Below, piece by piece: positions 1 through 9,348 of a DNA stretch of 47,772 nt (its first letter is position 1; every line of letters begins with the position of its first letter). The stretch is taken from assembly GCA_937858995.1 (NCBI GenBank), contig CALLZC010000126.1, positions 1 to 47,772 of the forward strand, in the 5' to 3' direction. Source of the DNA: an uncultured Nostocoides sp. (GTDB lineage: Bacteria > Actinomycetota > Actinomycetes > Actinomycetales > Dermatophilaceae). The position numbers and the translations under genes were made by a program. The notes beneath the pieces were generated by a model. The model made no database searches and was not told the DNA's origin. It saw only the letters and a program-made list of their open reading frames with translations.

Positions 1-1026
1 ATCTGGGACCTGGCCACCGGCACTGCTGTGACCACTCTCGCCGGTCACACGGGCGGGGTGTTTACGGTGGCGTACAGCCTTGACGGCAGTCATCTGGCCA
101 GCGCTGGCATCGATGGGACGGTTCGCATCTGGGACCTGGCCACCGGCACTGCTGTGACCACTCTCGCCGGTCACACGGGCGGGGTGTTTACGGTGGCGTA
201 CAGTCCTGACGGCACCCACCTGGTCAGCACCGGCCAGGACGGGGTGCGCCTCTGGGACCCGGCTACCGGGACCAGCGTCGCCACCCTCACCGGTCACACC
301 GGCGGGGTGCAGGCGGTCGCCTACAGTCCCGACGGCACCCATCTGGCCAGCGCCAGCGATGACGGGACGGTTCGCATCTGGGACTTGGCCACCTGCACCG
401 CTGGCACCACTCTCACTGGTCACACCGGCGGGGTGCAGGCGGTCGCCTACAGTCCCGACGGCACCCACCTGGCAGGTGCCGCCTTGGACGGGACCGTTCG
501 TGTCTGGGACTTGGCCGCCGGCATCGCGGTTACCACTCTCAGCGCTCACACGCGCTGGCTGGAGGCGGTGGCTTACAGTCCTGACGGCACCCACTTGGCC
601 AGCGCCGGGAGCGAGGTGCGGATCTGGGACTTGGCCACCGCCAGCGCTGTCACCACTCTCACCGGTCATGCCGGCGGGGTGCAGGCGGTGGCGTACAGTC
701 CTGACGGCACTCATCTGGCCAGCGCCGCCAGGGACGGGGTGCGCATCTGGAACCTGGCCACCGGCACCGCTGTCACCACTCTCACCAGTCAAGCCGGCGG
801 GGTGCAGGCGGTGGCGTACAGTCCCGACGGCACCCACCTGGCTAGCACCGACTGGGGCGGGGTGCGCATCTGGGACCTGGCTACCGCGACCACGCTCGCT
901 ACCCTCACGGGTCATACCGGCTGGGTGCAGGCGGTGGCGTACCATCCCGGCGGCACCCACCTGGCTAGCGCCGGCCGGGACGGGACCATGCGCATCTGGG
1001 ACCTGGCCACCGGCGCCTGCGTGCGA
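1..1026 (+). repeat. Tandem WD40-coding DNA repeats (120-126 bp period)
   Basis: Bases 1-77 are identical to bases 127-203, and later units differ by only a few substitutions. Period lengths of 126, 123 and 120 bp reflect gain or loss of one or two codons at the DDGT/DG turn. Such identity points to recent duplication or gene conversion, and would make this a natural place for a short-read assembly to break. Confidence 0.85.
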
Positions 1027-1197
1027 AGTCACGGAGTCGTGGCCACCGATTCGCTCGGCGGTGGCGGTGTGGCGGTGTGGGATCCGCGAATCGATCAGAT
1101 CCTCCACGCGACCGGGGACGCCTGGAGGTGCCTTGCCTGGCTTCCGCGCGGCACCACCGACTGGTCCCGCGCGGAACCGATTGAGTGCAGTCCCTAG
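1..1197 (+). CDS. WD40 repeat protein, 5' truncated by the window edge
   Basis: The frame is open from base 1, so the N-terminus is missing. The visible part holds eight complete WD40 repeats of about 40-42 residues plus the end of another. Each repeat has the GH dipeptide, a YSPDGTHLAS core and a closing IWDLATG. After them comes a short divergent tail (GGVAVWDP, then a region without repeats). WD40 repeats form beta-propellers that act as binding platforms. The repeats are almost identical to each other, as in WD40 proteins with high internal repeat conservation that often carry N-terminal NTPase, kinase or protease domains. Which domain this protein had cannot be seen. The Ala-Tyr pair is written GCGTAC or GCCTAC here and never GCATAC, unlike many other genes of the window. 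Domain call is certain; role is unknown. Confidence 0.9.
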   Translation: MWDLATGTAVTTLAGHTGGVFTVAYSLDGSHLASAGIDGTVRIWDLATGTAVTTLAGHTGGVFTVAYSPDGTHLVSTGQDGVRLWDPATGTSVATLTGHTGGVQAVAYSPDGTHLASASDDGTVRIWDLATCTAGTTLTGHTGGVQAVAYSPDGTHLAGAALDGTVRVWDLAAGIAVTTLSAHTRWLEAVAYSPDGTHLASAGSEVRIWDLATASAVTTLTGHAGGVQAVAYSPDGTHLASAARDGVRIWNLATGTAVTTLTSQAGGVQAVAYSPDGTHLASTDWGGVRIWDLATATTLATLTGHTGWVQAVAYHPGGTHLASAGRDGTMRIWDLATGACVRSHGVVATDSLGGGGVAVWDPRIDQILHATGDAWRCLAWLPRGTTDWSRAEPIECSP

Positions 1198-1249
1198 GCT
1201 GCGGGCCCTCCCTGAACAATCGGGCCAGGACCCCCTGACGTTGGTTCGT

Positions 1250-1792
1250 TCAGGTCGTGGCGTCGAGCGCGAAACGGCACCAGCGGATGTTCTCCTCCTC
1301 GAACGCGATGCCGCGCGCGAGGGTCAGATAGGGACCGATCCGCCCGGCCGTGGCGAGGTAGTCGTCCTCGCTCTGGCCAGCGAGCAGGGCCGCCCGGCGG
1401 CGCTGGTAGTGCCCGAGCTTGAGTTGCGAAGCAGCCAGCCGCTCGGCGATCGCCGCGCGGACCGCGTCGTAGTCGCCATAGTCGATGGCCTCGACCTGGA
1501 CCAGGAGCTCGTCGCGGATGGCGGTGGGCTTCGGGGGTCGGGTCGTGGCGTCCCGGAGTGCCTGCCGGCCGGCCGGGGTCAGGGCATAGATGCGCTTGTT
1601 GGGTCGGCGCTGCTGCTCCACGACTCGGGCGGAGACCAGACCGGCATCGGCCATCCGTTCCAGCTCCTTATAGAGCTGTTGGGCGGTGGCGCTCCAATAG
1701 TTCGCGACCGTGACATCGAAGGACTTGGCCAGGTCGTATCCGGATGCCTCGCCGTGCGTCAGCGAAACGAGGATTGCCTCTTGCAGCGCCAT
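1250..1792 (-). CDS. PadR-family transcriptional regulator
   Basis: 180 residues from ATG at 1792. Residues 1 to about 80 form a PadR winged helix: it starts MALQEAILVSL, continues with SGYDLAKSF and TAQQLYKELERM, and closes with the wing motif RPNKRIYALTPAGRQAL. The remainder is the helical dimerisation part typical of PadR subfamily 2. The frame continues upstream, but that part overlaps the end of the preceding dienoyl-CoA reductase gene and shows no PadR features, so the internal ATG was chosen. It lies 25 bp downstream of that gene on the same strand, probably in one transcript. A role in controlling the reductase, perhaps through the palindrome at 3998-4013, is inferred. Confidence 0.85.
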   Translation of the reverse strand: MALQEAILVSLTHGEASGYDLAKSFDVTVANYWSATAQQLYKELERMADAGLVSARVVEQQRRPNKRIYALTPAGRQALRDATTRPPKPTAIRDELLVQVEAIDYGDYDAVRAAIAERLAASQLKLGHYQRRRAALLAGQSEDDYLATAGRIGPYLTLARGIAFEEENIRWCRFALDATT

Positions 1793-1817
1793 GAGACTCA
1801 GGCCGAATGCGCGACGG

Positions 1818-3923
<2,106 letters not shown>

Positions 3924-3997
3924 CTACGTCATCCGCACGGGTTCCAGCAGCTCCCCAATAGGCGCGCTCGATGGCTCACTATGCATGAGTCTTCATC

Positions 3998-4013
3998 ACA
4001 AACAATAGTTTGT
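3998..4013. promoter_or_regulatory. 16-bp palindrome between candidate promoter elements
   Basis: ACAAAC-AATA-GTTTGT has perfect 6-bp arms. It sits in the 3843-4111 gap between fadH (leftward) and the solute-binding-like gene (rightward). GATAAT at 4016-4021 is a good -10 hexamer for rightward transcription, and the palindrome fills the spacer in front of it, a usual place for a repressor. It is AT-rich in a GC-rich genome. The nearby PadR protein is a candidate ligand, though PadR sites more often contain ATGT/ACAT halves. The rest of the gap shows nothing recognisable. Confidence 0.45.
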
Positions 4014-4111
4014 TAGATAATGCGAGAGGTGCCGTGTTGGGCGAGCCGGTCGGTTACTGATCGGCGCGGGCCATCGGGATGGCCGCGAGGGTCAGGCTAA
4101 CGTGGCGGATC

Positions 4112-4762
4112 ATGAACCTCCCTGCGTCCGTGACCCCGGATCTGGCTCCCAGCGGCCGACTGCGCGCGATGATCAATCTGGGCAATCCCGTTCTCGCGCA
4201 AGGAACTGCGGAGCAGCCACGCGGCGTCACGGTCGACATTGCCGCAGCGATTGGGGCTCGCCTGGGTGTCCCCGTGGACCTGATGTGCGTCTGGGCGGCC
4301 AAGGACGCCGTCGCGGCCGTGGTTGCGGGGCGGGCGGATCTCGCCTTCCTCGCCAACGAGCCCGCCCGCGCCGCATACCTGGCCTTCTCGACGCCCTATC
4401 GGGTGATCGAGGGCGTGTATGTCGTGCCGGCCGCGAGCGGACCCCGCTCGCCGGCCGAGGTGGATGTGCCGGGGGTGCGGATCGGGGTGAAGGAGGGTTC
4501 GGCATACGACCTCTTCCTCACGCGCACCCTGGAGCACGCGAGCATCGTTCGGGGCGCGGACGGGGTGACCACGTTCGAGGACCTCGACCTGGAGGCGGGG
4601 GCTGGAATTCGGGCGCCGGTCACCGAATTCGTAGCCGCCCGGCCGCACCTGCGCGTGATCGAGCCCGCGTTCATGGCGATCAACCAGGCGGTCGCGACCC
4701 GGCTCGAGGTTGCGCCAGAGACCCGGGCCTGGCTCGACGACCTCGTCGCCGAGTTCCGGTAG
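4112..4762 (+). CDS. Solute-binding-protein family 3-like protein without signal peptide
   Basis: 216 residues from ATG at 4112. The fold is that of amino-acid-type periplasmic binding proteins: GRLRAMINLGNP at the start, GVTVDIAAAIGARLGVPVDL in lobe one, AGRADLAFLANEPARA as the ligand-site segment, and GVRIGVKEGSAYDLFL in lobe two. Family members usually carry an N-terminal signal peptide or lipobox and are about 250-280 residues. This one starts almost directly with the domain and has neither, also when read from the upstream in-frame codon at 4079. No permease or ATPase gene is adjacent. It may be a cytoplasmic sensor or enzyme using the same fold. Family assignment is firm, function is not. 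Confidence 0.75.
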   Translation: MNLPASVTPDLAPSGRLRAMINLGNPVLAQGTAEQPRGVTVDIAAAIGARLGVPVDLMCVWAAKDAVAAVVAGRADLAFLANEPARAAYLAFSTPYRVIEGVYVVPAASGPRSPAEVDVPGVRIGVKEGSAYDLFLTRTLEHASIVRGADGVTTFEDLDLEAGAGIRAPVTEFVAARPHLRVIEPAFMAINQAVATRLEVAPETRAWLDDLVAEFR

Positions 4763-4840
4763 TCGACCCCCCACGCCACGGCCCGTCGCCAGGGGAGAGC
4801 GCGGACCGTCGCCATCGATCAGCACGGGTACCGTGGCGTG

Positions 4841-6361
4841 ATGAGGCCCCCCGAGTTGCTCGCCGACTACGCCGGCGCGCTACGCGAGATTGTCATCCCG
4901 TGGCAACCGAGCCTCCCCGACCCGCGTGCGGGGAATAGCCCGCGCATGCTCGCGGTCAACGCCGACCTGGCCCGCGAGCTGGGCCTGGACCCCCAGTGGC
5001 TCAGCAGCCCCCAGGCGCTCGCCGTCCTCGGGGCGCGCGCGGTGCTCCCCGGCAGCACTCCCGTCGCGCAGGCCTACGCCGGGCATCAGTTCGGCGGATT
5101 CTCGCCCCTGCTCGGTGATGGGCGCGCCGTTCTGCTGGGCGAAGTGCGAGACGACCACGGCCGGTTGCGCGACCTCGCCCTCAAGGGCTCGGGCCGCACC
5201 CCCTTCTCCCGCGGCGGTGACGGTCGTGCGGCCCTGGGCCCGGTGCTGCGTGAGTACCTTTTCGGCGAGGCGATGCACGCCCTGGGCATCCCCACCACCC
5301 GGGCGCTCGCGGTCGTCGCCACCGGGGATCGCGTCTTTCGCGACGGGGGCATGCCGCCGGGCGCGGTCCTGACCCGAGTCGCCAACTCGCACCTGCGCGT
5401 CGGGACCTTCGAGGTCGTTGCGCGTTCGCTGGCCCCCGAACTGCGGGAGCCGGTGCTGCGCCGGCTCGTGGCGTATGCAGTGCGGCGCCACCTGCCGGAG
5501 CTCGCCCCCGCGCCCCACACGACGGCCGGCCCCGGCCCCGGCCCCGGCCCCGAGACTGTCGCAGCCGAGGCCCTGGCCCTGCTGGACGCGGTGGTCGGTG
5601 CCCAGGCAGACCTGGTCGCCCGGTGGGTCGCCGTCGGGTTCGTGCACGGCGTTGTGAACACCGACAACACCACTATCTCGGGAGAGACGATCGACTACGG
5701 GCCGTGCGCGTGGCTGGAGACCTACGACCCAGACGCGGTTTTCAGCTCCATCGACACGGGTGGGCGCTACCGCTTCGGCAACCAGGCGCCGATCATGCTG
5801 TGGAATCTCGGACGTTTCGCCGAAACCCTCCTGCCGCTCATCGCGCCGGACCCCAATGATGCTGTGGCGCAGGCGAGCAAGGTCTTGGAGACCTTCCCAG
5901 AGCGCCACCGCGCGCACCTCGCGGACCAGTTCGCCCGGAAACTGGCCCTGACCGGATCGCGCCCCGAGGATGCCGCGCTGGTGAGCGATCTGCTCGAGGC
6001 GTTAAACGCTGGGGGCGCCGACTACACGGCAACCTGGCGGCTGCTGGCCGCGCACCTGCGTTCGGACCGCACTGAAGTGCCGGGGGTTCCGCCCGGCTGG
6101 CTGAACCGGTGGGTGGAGCGGCTCGACGGGGACCGCACGGCGGCGGCGACGGCCATGGATGCCGTCAACCCGGCATACGTCCCTCGCAACCATCTCGTCG
6201 AGGAGGCCCTGGCCGCCGCCGTCGCGGGCGACCTGGCTCCCTTCGAGCGACTTCTCGGCGCGGTGCGCGAGCCCTATGTCGAACGGTCGCAGTGGCGTGA
6301 CCTGGCCGCTTCCGCACCCGCGGGGTTCACCGAGCGGCACGTGACCTACTGCGGCACCTGA
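4841..6361 (+). CDS. selO: Protein adenylyltransferase SelO
   Basis: 506 residues, the full length of the family (YdiU/UPF0061). SelO is a pseudokinase-fold enzyme that transfers AMP from ATP to Ser/Thr/Tyr hydroxyls of proteins, linked to redox stress. Visible signatures are YAGHQFGGFSPLLGDGRA, LKGSGRTPFSRGGDGR with Lys115, FGEAMHALGIPTTRAL, and HGVVNTDNTT with Asn273-Thr-Asp275-Asn276 followed by IDYGPCAWLE. The protein ends YCGT; the third-last Cys is where eukaryotic and some bacterial homologues place selenocysteine, and here it is an ordinary TGC codon. GTG at 4838 directly precedes the ATG and is an alternative start. The gene stands alone and converges with ndh. Confidence 0.93.
   Translation: MRPPELLADYAGALREIVIPWQPSLPDPRAGNSPRMLAVNADLARELGLDPQWLSSPQALAVLGARAVLPGSTPVAQAYAGHQFGGFSPLLGDGRAVLLGEVRDDHGRLRDLALKGSGRTPFSRGGDGRAALGPVLREYLFGEAMHALGIPTTRALAVVATGDRVFRDGGMPPGAVLTRVANSHLRVGTFEVVARSLAPELREPVLRRLVAYAVRRHLPELAPAPHTTAGPGPGPGPETVAAEALALLDAVVGAQADLVARWVAVGFVHGVVNTDNTTISGETIDYGPCAWLETYDPDAVFSSIDTGGRYRFGNQAPIMLWNLGRFAETLLPLIAPDPNDAVAQASKVLETFPERHRAHLADQFARKLALTGSRPEDAALVSDLLEALNAGGADYTATWRLLAAHLRSDRTEVPGVPPGWLNRWVERLDGDRTAAATAMDAVNPAYVPRNHLVEEALAAAVAGDLAPFERLLGAVREPYVERSQWRDLAASAPAGFTERHVTYCGT
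5528..5551 (+). repeat. Hexanucleotide repeat GGCCCC x4 inside selO
   Basis: Four exact in-frame GGCCCC units encode alternating Gly-Pro in SelO. They sit in a loop between the LPELAPAPH segment and the helix before the NTDN motif. Change in copy number would alter the protein by two residues per unit without frameshift. The insert is probably a tolerated surface loop. Confidence 0.8.
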
Positions 6362-6395
6362 GCCAGCCACCTCCTCGGCGGGGCGCCCGGCGGAA

Positions 6396-7844
6396 TCAGG
6401 CCGGCTTGTCGGCCTCGAGCTCCCGGAGTCGCTCGATGGCCCGGCGCGCGAAGATTTGTTGCCCCGTGATGGTGCGCTCGGCTCGGCCACGCCCAACGAA
6501 GCTCACGAACCAGCTGATCAGGGTCGTCAGGCGCGACTTGAAGCCGATGATGTAAACGAGGTGAACGCCCAGCCAGGCGAGCCACGCGACGAAACCGGTC
6601 AGCCGCAAGGACTTGATCTCGGCGATGGCCCGGAATCGGGAGATCGTCGCCATCGATCCCTTGTCGAAGTAGGAGAAGGGCGCGCCAGTCTGCTGCCCGG
6701 CGAGCGACTTCTTGATCTCGGAGACCGCGTGACGGGCACCCTGGATCGCAACCTGAGCGACCCCGGGAAGGTTGTCGAGTGTTGCCATATCCCCAATGAC
6801 GTAGACGTCCGGATAGCCGGGAAGGGTCAGATCCTTGAGCACCGGGATCCGTCCCTGGCGGTCGACCTCGAGCCCAACCTGGTCGGCCAACTGCTTGGCC
6901 AAGGGGCTGGCCGAGACCCCGGCGGCCCAGACCTTGGTCGCCGCCGGGATGCGCTCGACATACGGTTCGCCGTCGCGACCGGTGGCCGCGAAGGTGATGC
7001 CGAGCTCGTCGACGTCGGTCACCTTGGCACCCAGCCGGACATCCACGCCCAGCTTCTCCAGGGCGGCCTTGGTCTTGGCCTGGAGGCTGGGATGGAAGCT
7101 GGGTAGGACCGCGGGAGCGGCGTCGAGGAGGATGATCCGGGCGTCCTCGGTGGTGATGTGCCGGAAATCGTGCCTGAGCGTGCGCTTGGACAGCTCCACC
7201 AGCTGGCCTGCCATCTCGACTCCCGTTGGGCCGGCGCCGACCACAACGAAGGTCATCAGGGCCTGGACATCGGCCGTGCGGCCCTCGGTGGCGGCAACCT
7301 CGGCCAGTTCGAAGGCCCCGAAGATCCGGCCCCGCAGCTCGAGGGCGTCATCGACGCTCTTCATGCCGGGTGCGTAGTCGGCGAACTCATCGTGCCCGAA
7401 CCACGACTGCGCGGCCCCGGCGGCAACGATGAGCCGGTCGTATGACGTCTCGAAGGTCTCATCGAGAACCCGTGCGGTCACCACGCGGTTCGCCAGATCG
7501 ATAGTGGTGACATCTCCGAGGAGGACGGTCACATTCTTCTGACGTGCCAGGACCTCGCGCGTCGACGGGGCGATCTCCCCTTGCGACAGGATGCCGGTGG
7601 CGACCTGATACAGCAGCGGCTGGAAGAGGTGGTGACTGGTCTTGGCGATCAACGTGACCTCGACATTGGCCCGCCGGAGGGCGCGGGCAGCGAACAAGCC
7701 GCCGAAGCCGGATCCAATGATGACGACGTGCGGCTTCCTCTTGGCGCCGGCAGTCGAGGGGGTGGATGGCGCGGGGGTGGTGCTGGTCGGGGTCACAGTC
7801 GGGCCAACGACCCGGGTGGTCGCGATCTTCCCGCCCGCCGTCAC
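6396..7844 (-). CDS. ndh: Type II NADH dehydrogenase (NDH-2)
   Basis: 482 residues from GTG at 7844, preceded at ten bases by GAGG. NDH-2 is a single-subunit flavoenzyme on the inner membrane face that passes electrons from NADH to quinone without proton pumping. A Pro/Thr-rich leader (residues 1-35) precedes the FAD site G44-x-G46-x-x-G49 (VVIIGSGFGGLFAARAL). The NADH-binding site is G203-x-G205-x-x-G208 (VVVGAGPTGVEMAG). The second FAD contact is DVYVIGDMATL, and the C-terminal membrane-binding region has WLAWLGVHLVYIIGFKSR. The sequence fits actinobacterial NDH better than sulfide:quinone reductase because the redox cysteines of the latter are absent. The upstream region holds a CsoR-type palindrome. 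Confidence 0.93.
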   Translation of the reverse strand: MTAGGKIATTRVVGPTVTPTSTTPAPSTPSTAGAKRKPHVVIIGSGFGGLFAARALRRANVEVTLIAKTSHHLFQPLLYQVATGILSQGEIAPSTREVLARQKNVTVLLGDVTTIDLANRVVTARVLDETFETSYDRLIVAAGAAQSWFGHDEFADYAPGMKSVDDALELRGRIFGAFELAEVAATEGRTADVQALMTFVVVGAGPTGVEMAGQLVELSKRTLRHDFRHITTEDARIILLDAAPAVLPSFHPSLQAKTKAALEKLGVDVRLGAKVTDVDELGITFAATGRDGEPYVERIPAATKVWAAGVSASPLAKQLADQVGLEVDRQGRIPVLKDLTLPGYPDVYVIGDMATLDNLPGVAQVAIQGARHAVSEIKKSLAGQQTGAPFSYFDKGSMATISRFRAIAEIKSLRLTGFVAWLAWLGVHLVYIIGFKSRLTTLISWFVSFVGRGRAERTITGQQIFARRAIERLRELEADKPA

Positions 7845-7936
7845 GTGTGCCCAGCCTCACGCCGGCCGGCGCGCGGGGCAGTCCGGCAGTCTCGACAGCC
7901 GGCATACACCCCGCGCGCGGCGCGATTCGCAACGCT

Positions 7937-7952
7937 ATACCCCATGGGGTAT
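7937..7952. promoter_or_regulatory. CsoR/CstR-type palindrome with downstream half-site
   Basis: ATACCCC-AT-GGGGTAT is a perfect 16-bp palindrome between divergent ndh and the small Cys-rich gene. A further ATACCCC half-site lies at 7968-7974, just before the latter gene's ribosome binding site. Operators of the DUF156 regulators (copper-sensing CsoR, persulfide-sensing CstR) have ATACCCC/GGGGTAT halves around a short centre. No such regulator is encoded in the window, so assignment is by motif only. Confidence 0.6.
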
Positions 7953-7996
7953 TGTGCGTCCGGTTGAATACCCCGATGTTGAAGGAGCATTGCCCA

Positions 7997-8161
7997 ATGT
8001 GCCGGTCAGTCGCCTGCAAGAAGTGTGGCAAAACGACGTGGGCCGGGTGCGGCCAGCATGTCGATCAGGTCATGCGTCGTGTCCCGAAGGCGCAGCAGTG
8101 CCCGGGGCACGCCTCCGAGCCAAGCGAGGGCGGCTTCCTGAGCAAGCTCTTCGGCCGCTGA
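7997..8161 (+). CDS. Small Cys/His-rich protein, probable zinc-binding
   Basis: 54 residues. GAAGGAG at 7981-7987 lies nine bases before ATG 7997, which selects this start over the in-frame ATG at 7976. Cys2, Cys7, Cys10, Cys18, His21, Cys35 and His38 include a CxxC knuckle and the conserved-looking stretch CGKTTWAGCGQHVDQVM, followed by CPGH. I recall this pattern from small uncharacterised proteins in many bacteria. Zinc binding is likely from the residue pattern, but no function is established. The C-terminal GGFLSKLFGR is a short amphipathic tail. The gene is preceded by a CsoR-type palindrome, so metal- or sulfur-responsive expression is possible. Confidence 0.8.
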   Translation: MCRSVACKKCGKTTWAGCGQHVDQVMRRVPKAQQCPGHASEPSEGGFLSKLFGR

Positions 8162-8219
8162 GCCCCAGTCGCCGAAAACCATTGGTCCGGTGTTCGAGAG
8201 GCGCGGATACTCATAAGGC

Positions 8220-9218
8220 ATGAGGGATCTCGCGCGTGCCGTGGCTGCGTACGCCGCCGACTGCGGCTTCCAGGGCACGGTCCGGGTGGACCTCGGCGCA
8301 CGCACGCTGGTCGACGCGGCATACGGGCTGGCGGATCGAGCCCACGGCATCGCCCACACCCCAGACACGCGCTGTGCCATGGCCAGCGGGTCCAAGACGT
8401 TCACCGCGCTCGCGGTGCTTGCGCTCGTGCAGGACGGTGTTCTGAGCCTGGGGACGTCGGTGCGCGACCTCCTCGCCCCGGACCTGCCGCGACTCGACCC
8501 GGACGTGACCATCGCACACCTGCTCAGTCATACGAGTGGGGTGGGGGAGTATCTGGACGATGACGCCGAGTCCGCGCAATACCTGCTCCCGGGATCGATG
8601 CATGAGTATGGCGCCGCACACGACTTCCTCGGCCTGCTCGATCAGCCCATGGCGGGGGTCCCCGGTGCTCAGTTCGTCTACAGCAACGCCGGTTTCGTGA
8701 TCTTGGGCGTGGTGCTGGAGCGGGTGACGGGCGCTCGGTTCCAGGACGTAGTGCGGGAGCGGGTCCTAGCGCCTGCCGGCCTGGCGCGCACCGACTTCTT
8801 GCGCACCGATGAGCTGCCAGGGGACGCGGCAATCGGCTACTTGTGGCCAGATCGACTGCGCACCAATATTTTTCACCTGCCGATTGAGGGCAGCGCCGAC
8901 GGGGGCGCCTACACGACGACAGCCGATCTCCGGGCCTTCTGGCTGGCCCTGAGCTCCGGCGCCATCGTGTCGCCGCACCTGACCCAGCTCATGACCACCC
9001 CGGCGCCCGGCCATGACCCCAGCGATCCCTATGGGTTGGGTGTGTGGTTGCCGGCCGCCGGAGTATGGGCCATGGGCGGCGCGGACGCCGGGGTGTCGCT
9101 GAGTAGTGTCCACCGACCAGGCAGTGACCTGACCCGGTCCGTGCTCAGCAATCAATCCGATGGTGCCTGGCCGATGGCCACCAAGATTCGGGAGCTCTGT
9201 GAGTCGCTGGGGACCTGA
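8220..9218 (+). CDS. Serine hydrolase, beta-lactamase/class C family
   Basis: 332 residues. The penicillin-binding fold is shown by the catalytic SxxK tetrad Ser56-Gly-Ser-Lys59 (MASGSKTFTALAVLALVQDG), the HLLSHTSGV segment, and the second motif Tyr154-Ser-Asn156 (FVYSNAGFVILGVVLE). The third motif (KTG or HxG) is not obvious near GGADAG. No signal peptide or membrane segment is visible, so the protein should be cytoplasmic. That argues against a role in resistance and for an esterase or peptidase acting on small substrates. The start has only a weak ribosome binding site (AAGG) and could lie slightly downstream. It lies 58 bp after the Cys-rich gene. Confidence 0.88.
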   Translation: MRDLARAVAAYAADCGFQGTVRVDLGARTLVDAAYGLADRAHGIAHTPDTRCAMASGSKTFTALAVLALVQDGVLSLGTSVRDLLAPDLPRLDPDVTIAHLLSHTSGVGEYLDDDAESAQYLLPGSMHEYGAAHDFLGLLDQPMAGVPGAQFVYSNAGFVILGVVLERVTGARFQDVVRERVLAPAGLARTDFLRTDELPGDAAIGYLWPDRLRTNIFHLPIEGSADGGAYTTTADLRAFWLALSSGAIVSPHLTQLMTTPAPGHDPSDPYGLGVWLPAAGVWAMGGADAGVSLSSVHRPGSDLTRSVLSNQSDGAWPMATKIRELCESLGT

Positions 9219-9245
9219 GGTCGCCCGCCCTGATCATCGAGCAGC

Positions 9246-9271
9246 TCAATCGTTGCCCAGGCAGCGATTGA
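9246..9271. promoter_or_regulatory. 26-nt imperfect palindrome upstream of desaturase gene
   Basis: The arms TCAATCGTTGCCC and AGGCAGCGATTGA match at 11 of 13 positions. The element lies 27 bp after the serine hydrolase stop and about 78 bp before the next start. No T-run follows, so it is not a typical terminator. The size fits a TetR-type operator, but no such regulator is nearby. Confidence 0.35.
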
Positions 9272-9348
9272 CCTACTCGGTCCCCGTGGAGAACCCCGCG
9301 TGGGCGTCTATCGTGTGCGACCGAAGTGCCGTGCCCAAGGAGTCCTCC

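Noticed and set aside
8220..9218. Beta-lactamase as a resistance gene
   Set aside because: SxxK and YxN are present, but there is no signal peptide and the third motif is unclear; an esterase or peptidase role is more likely.
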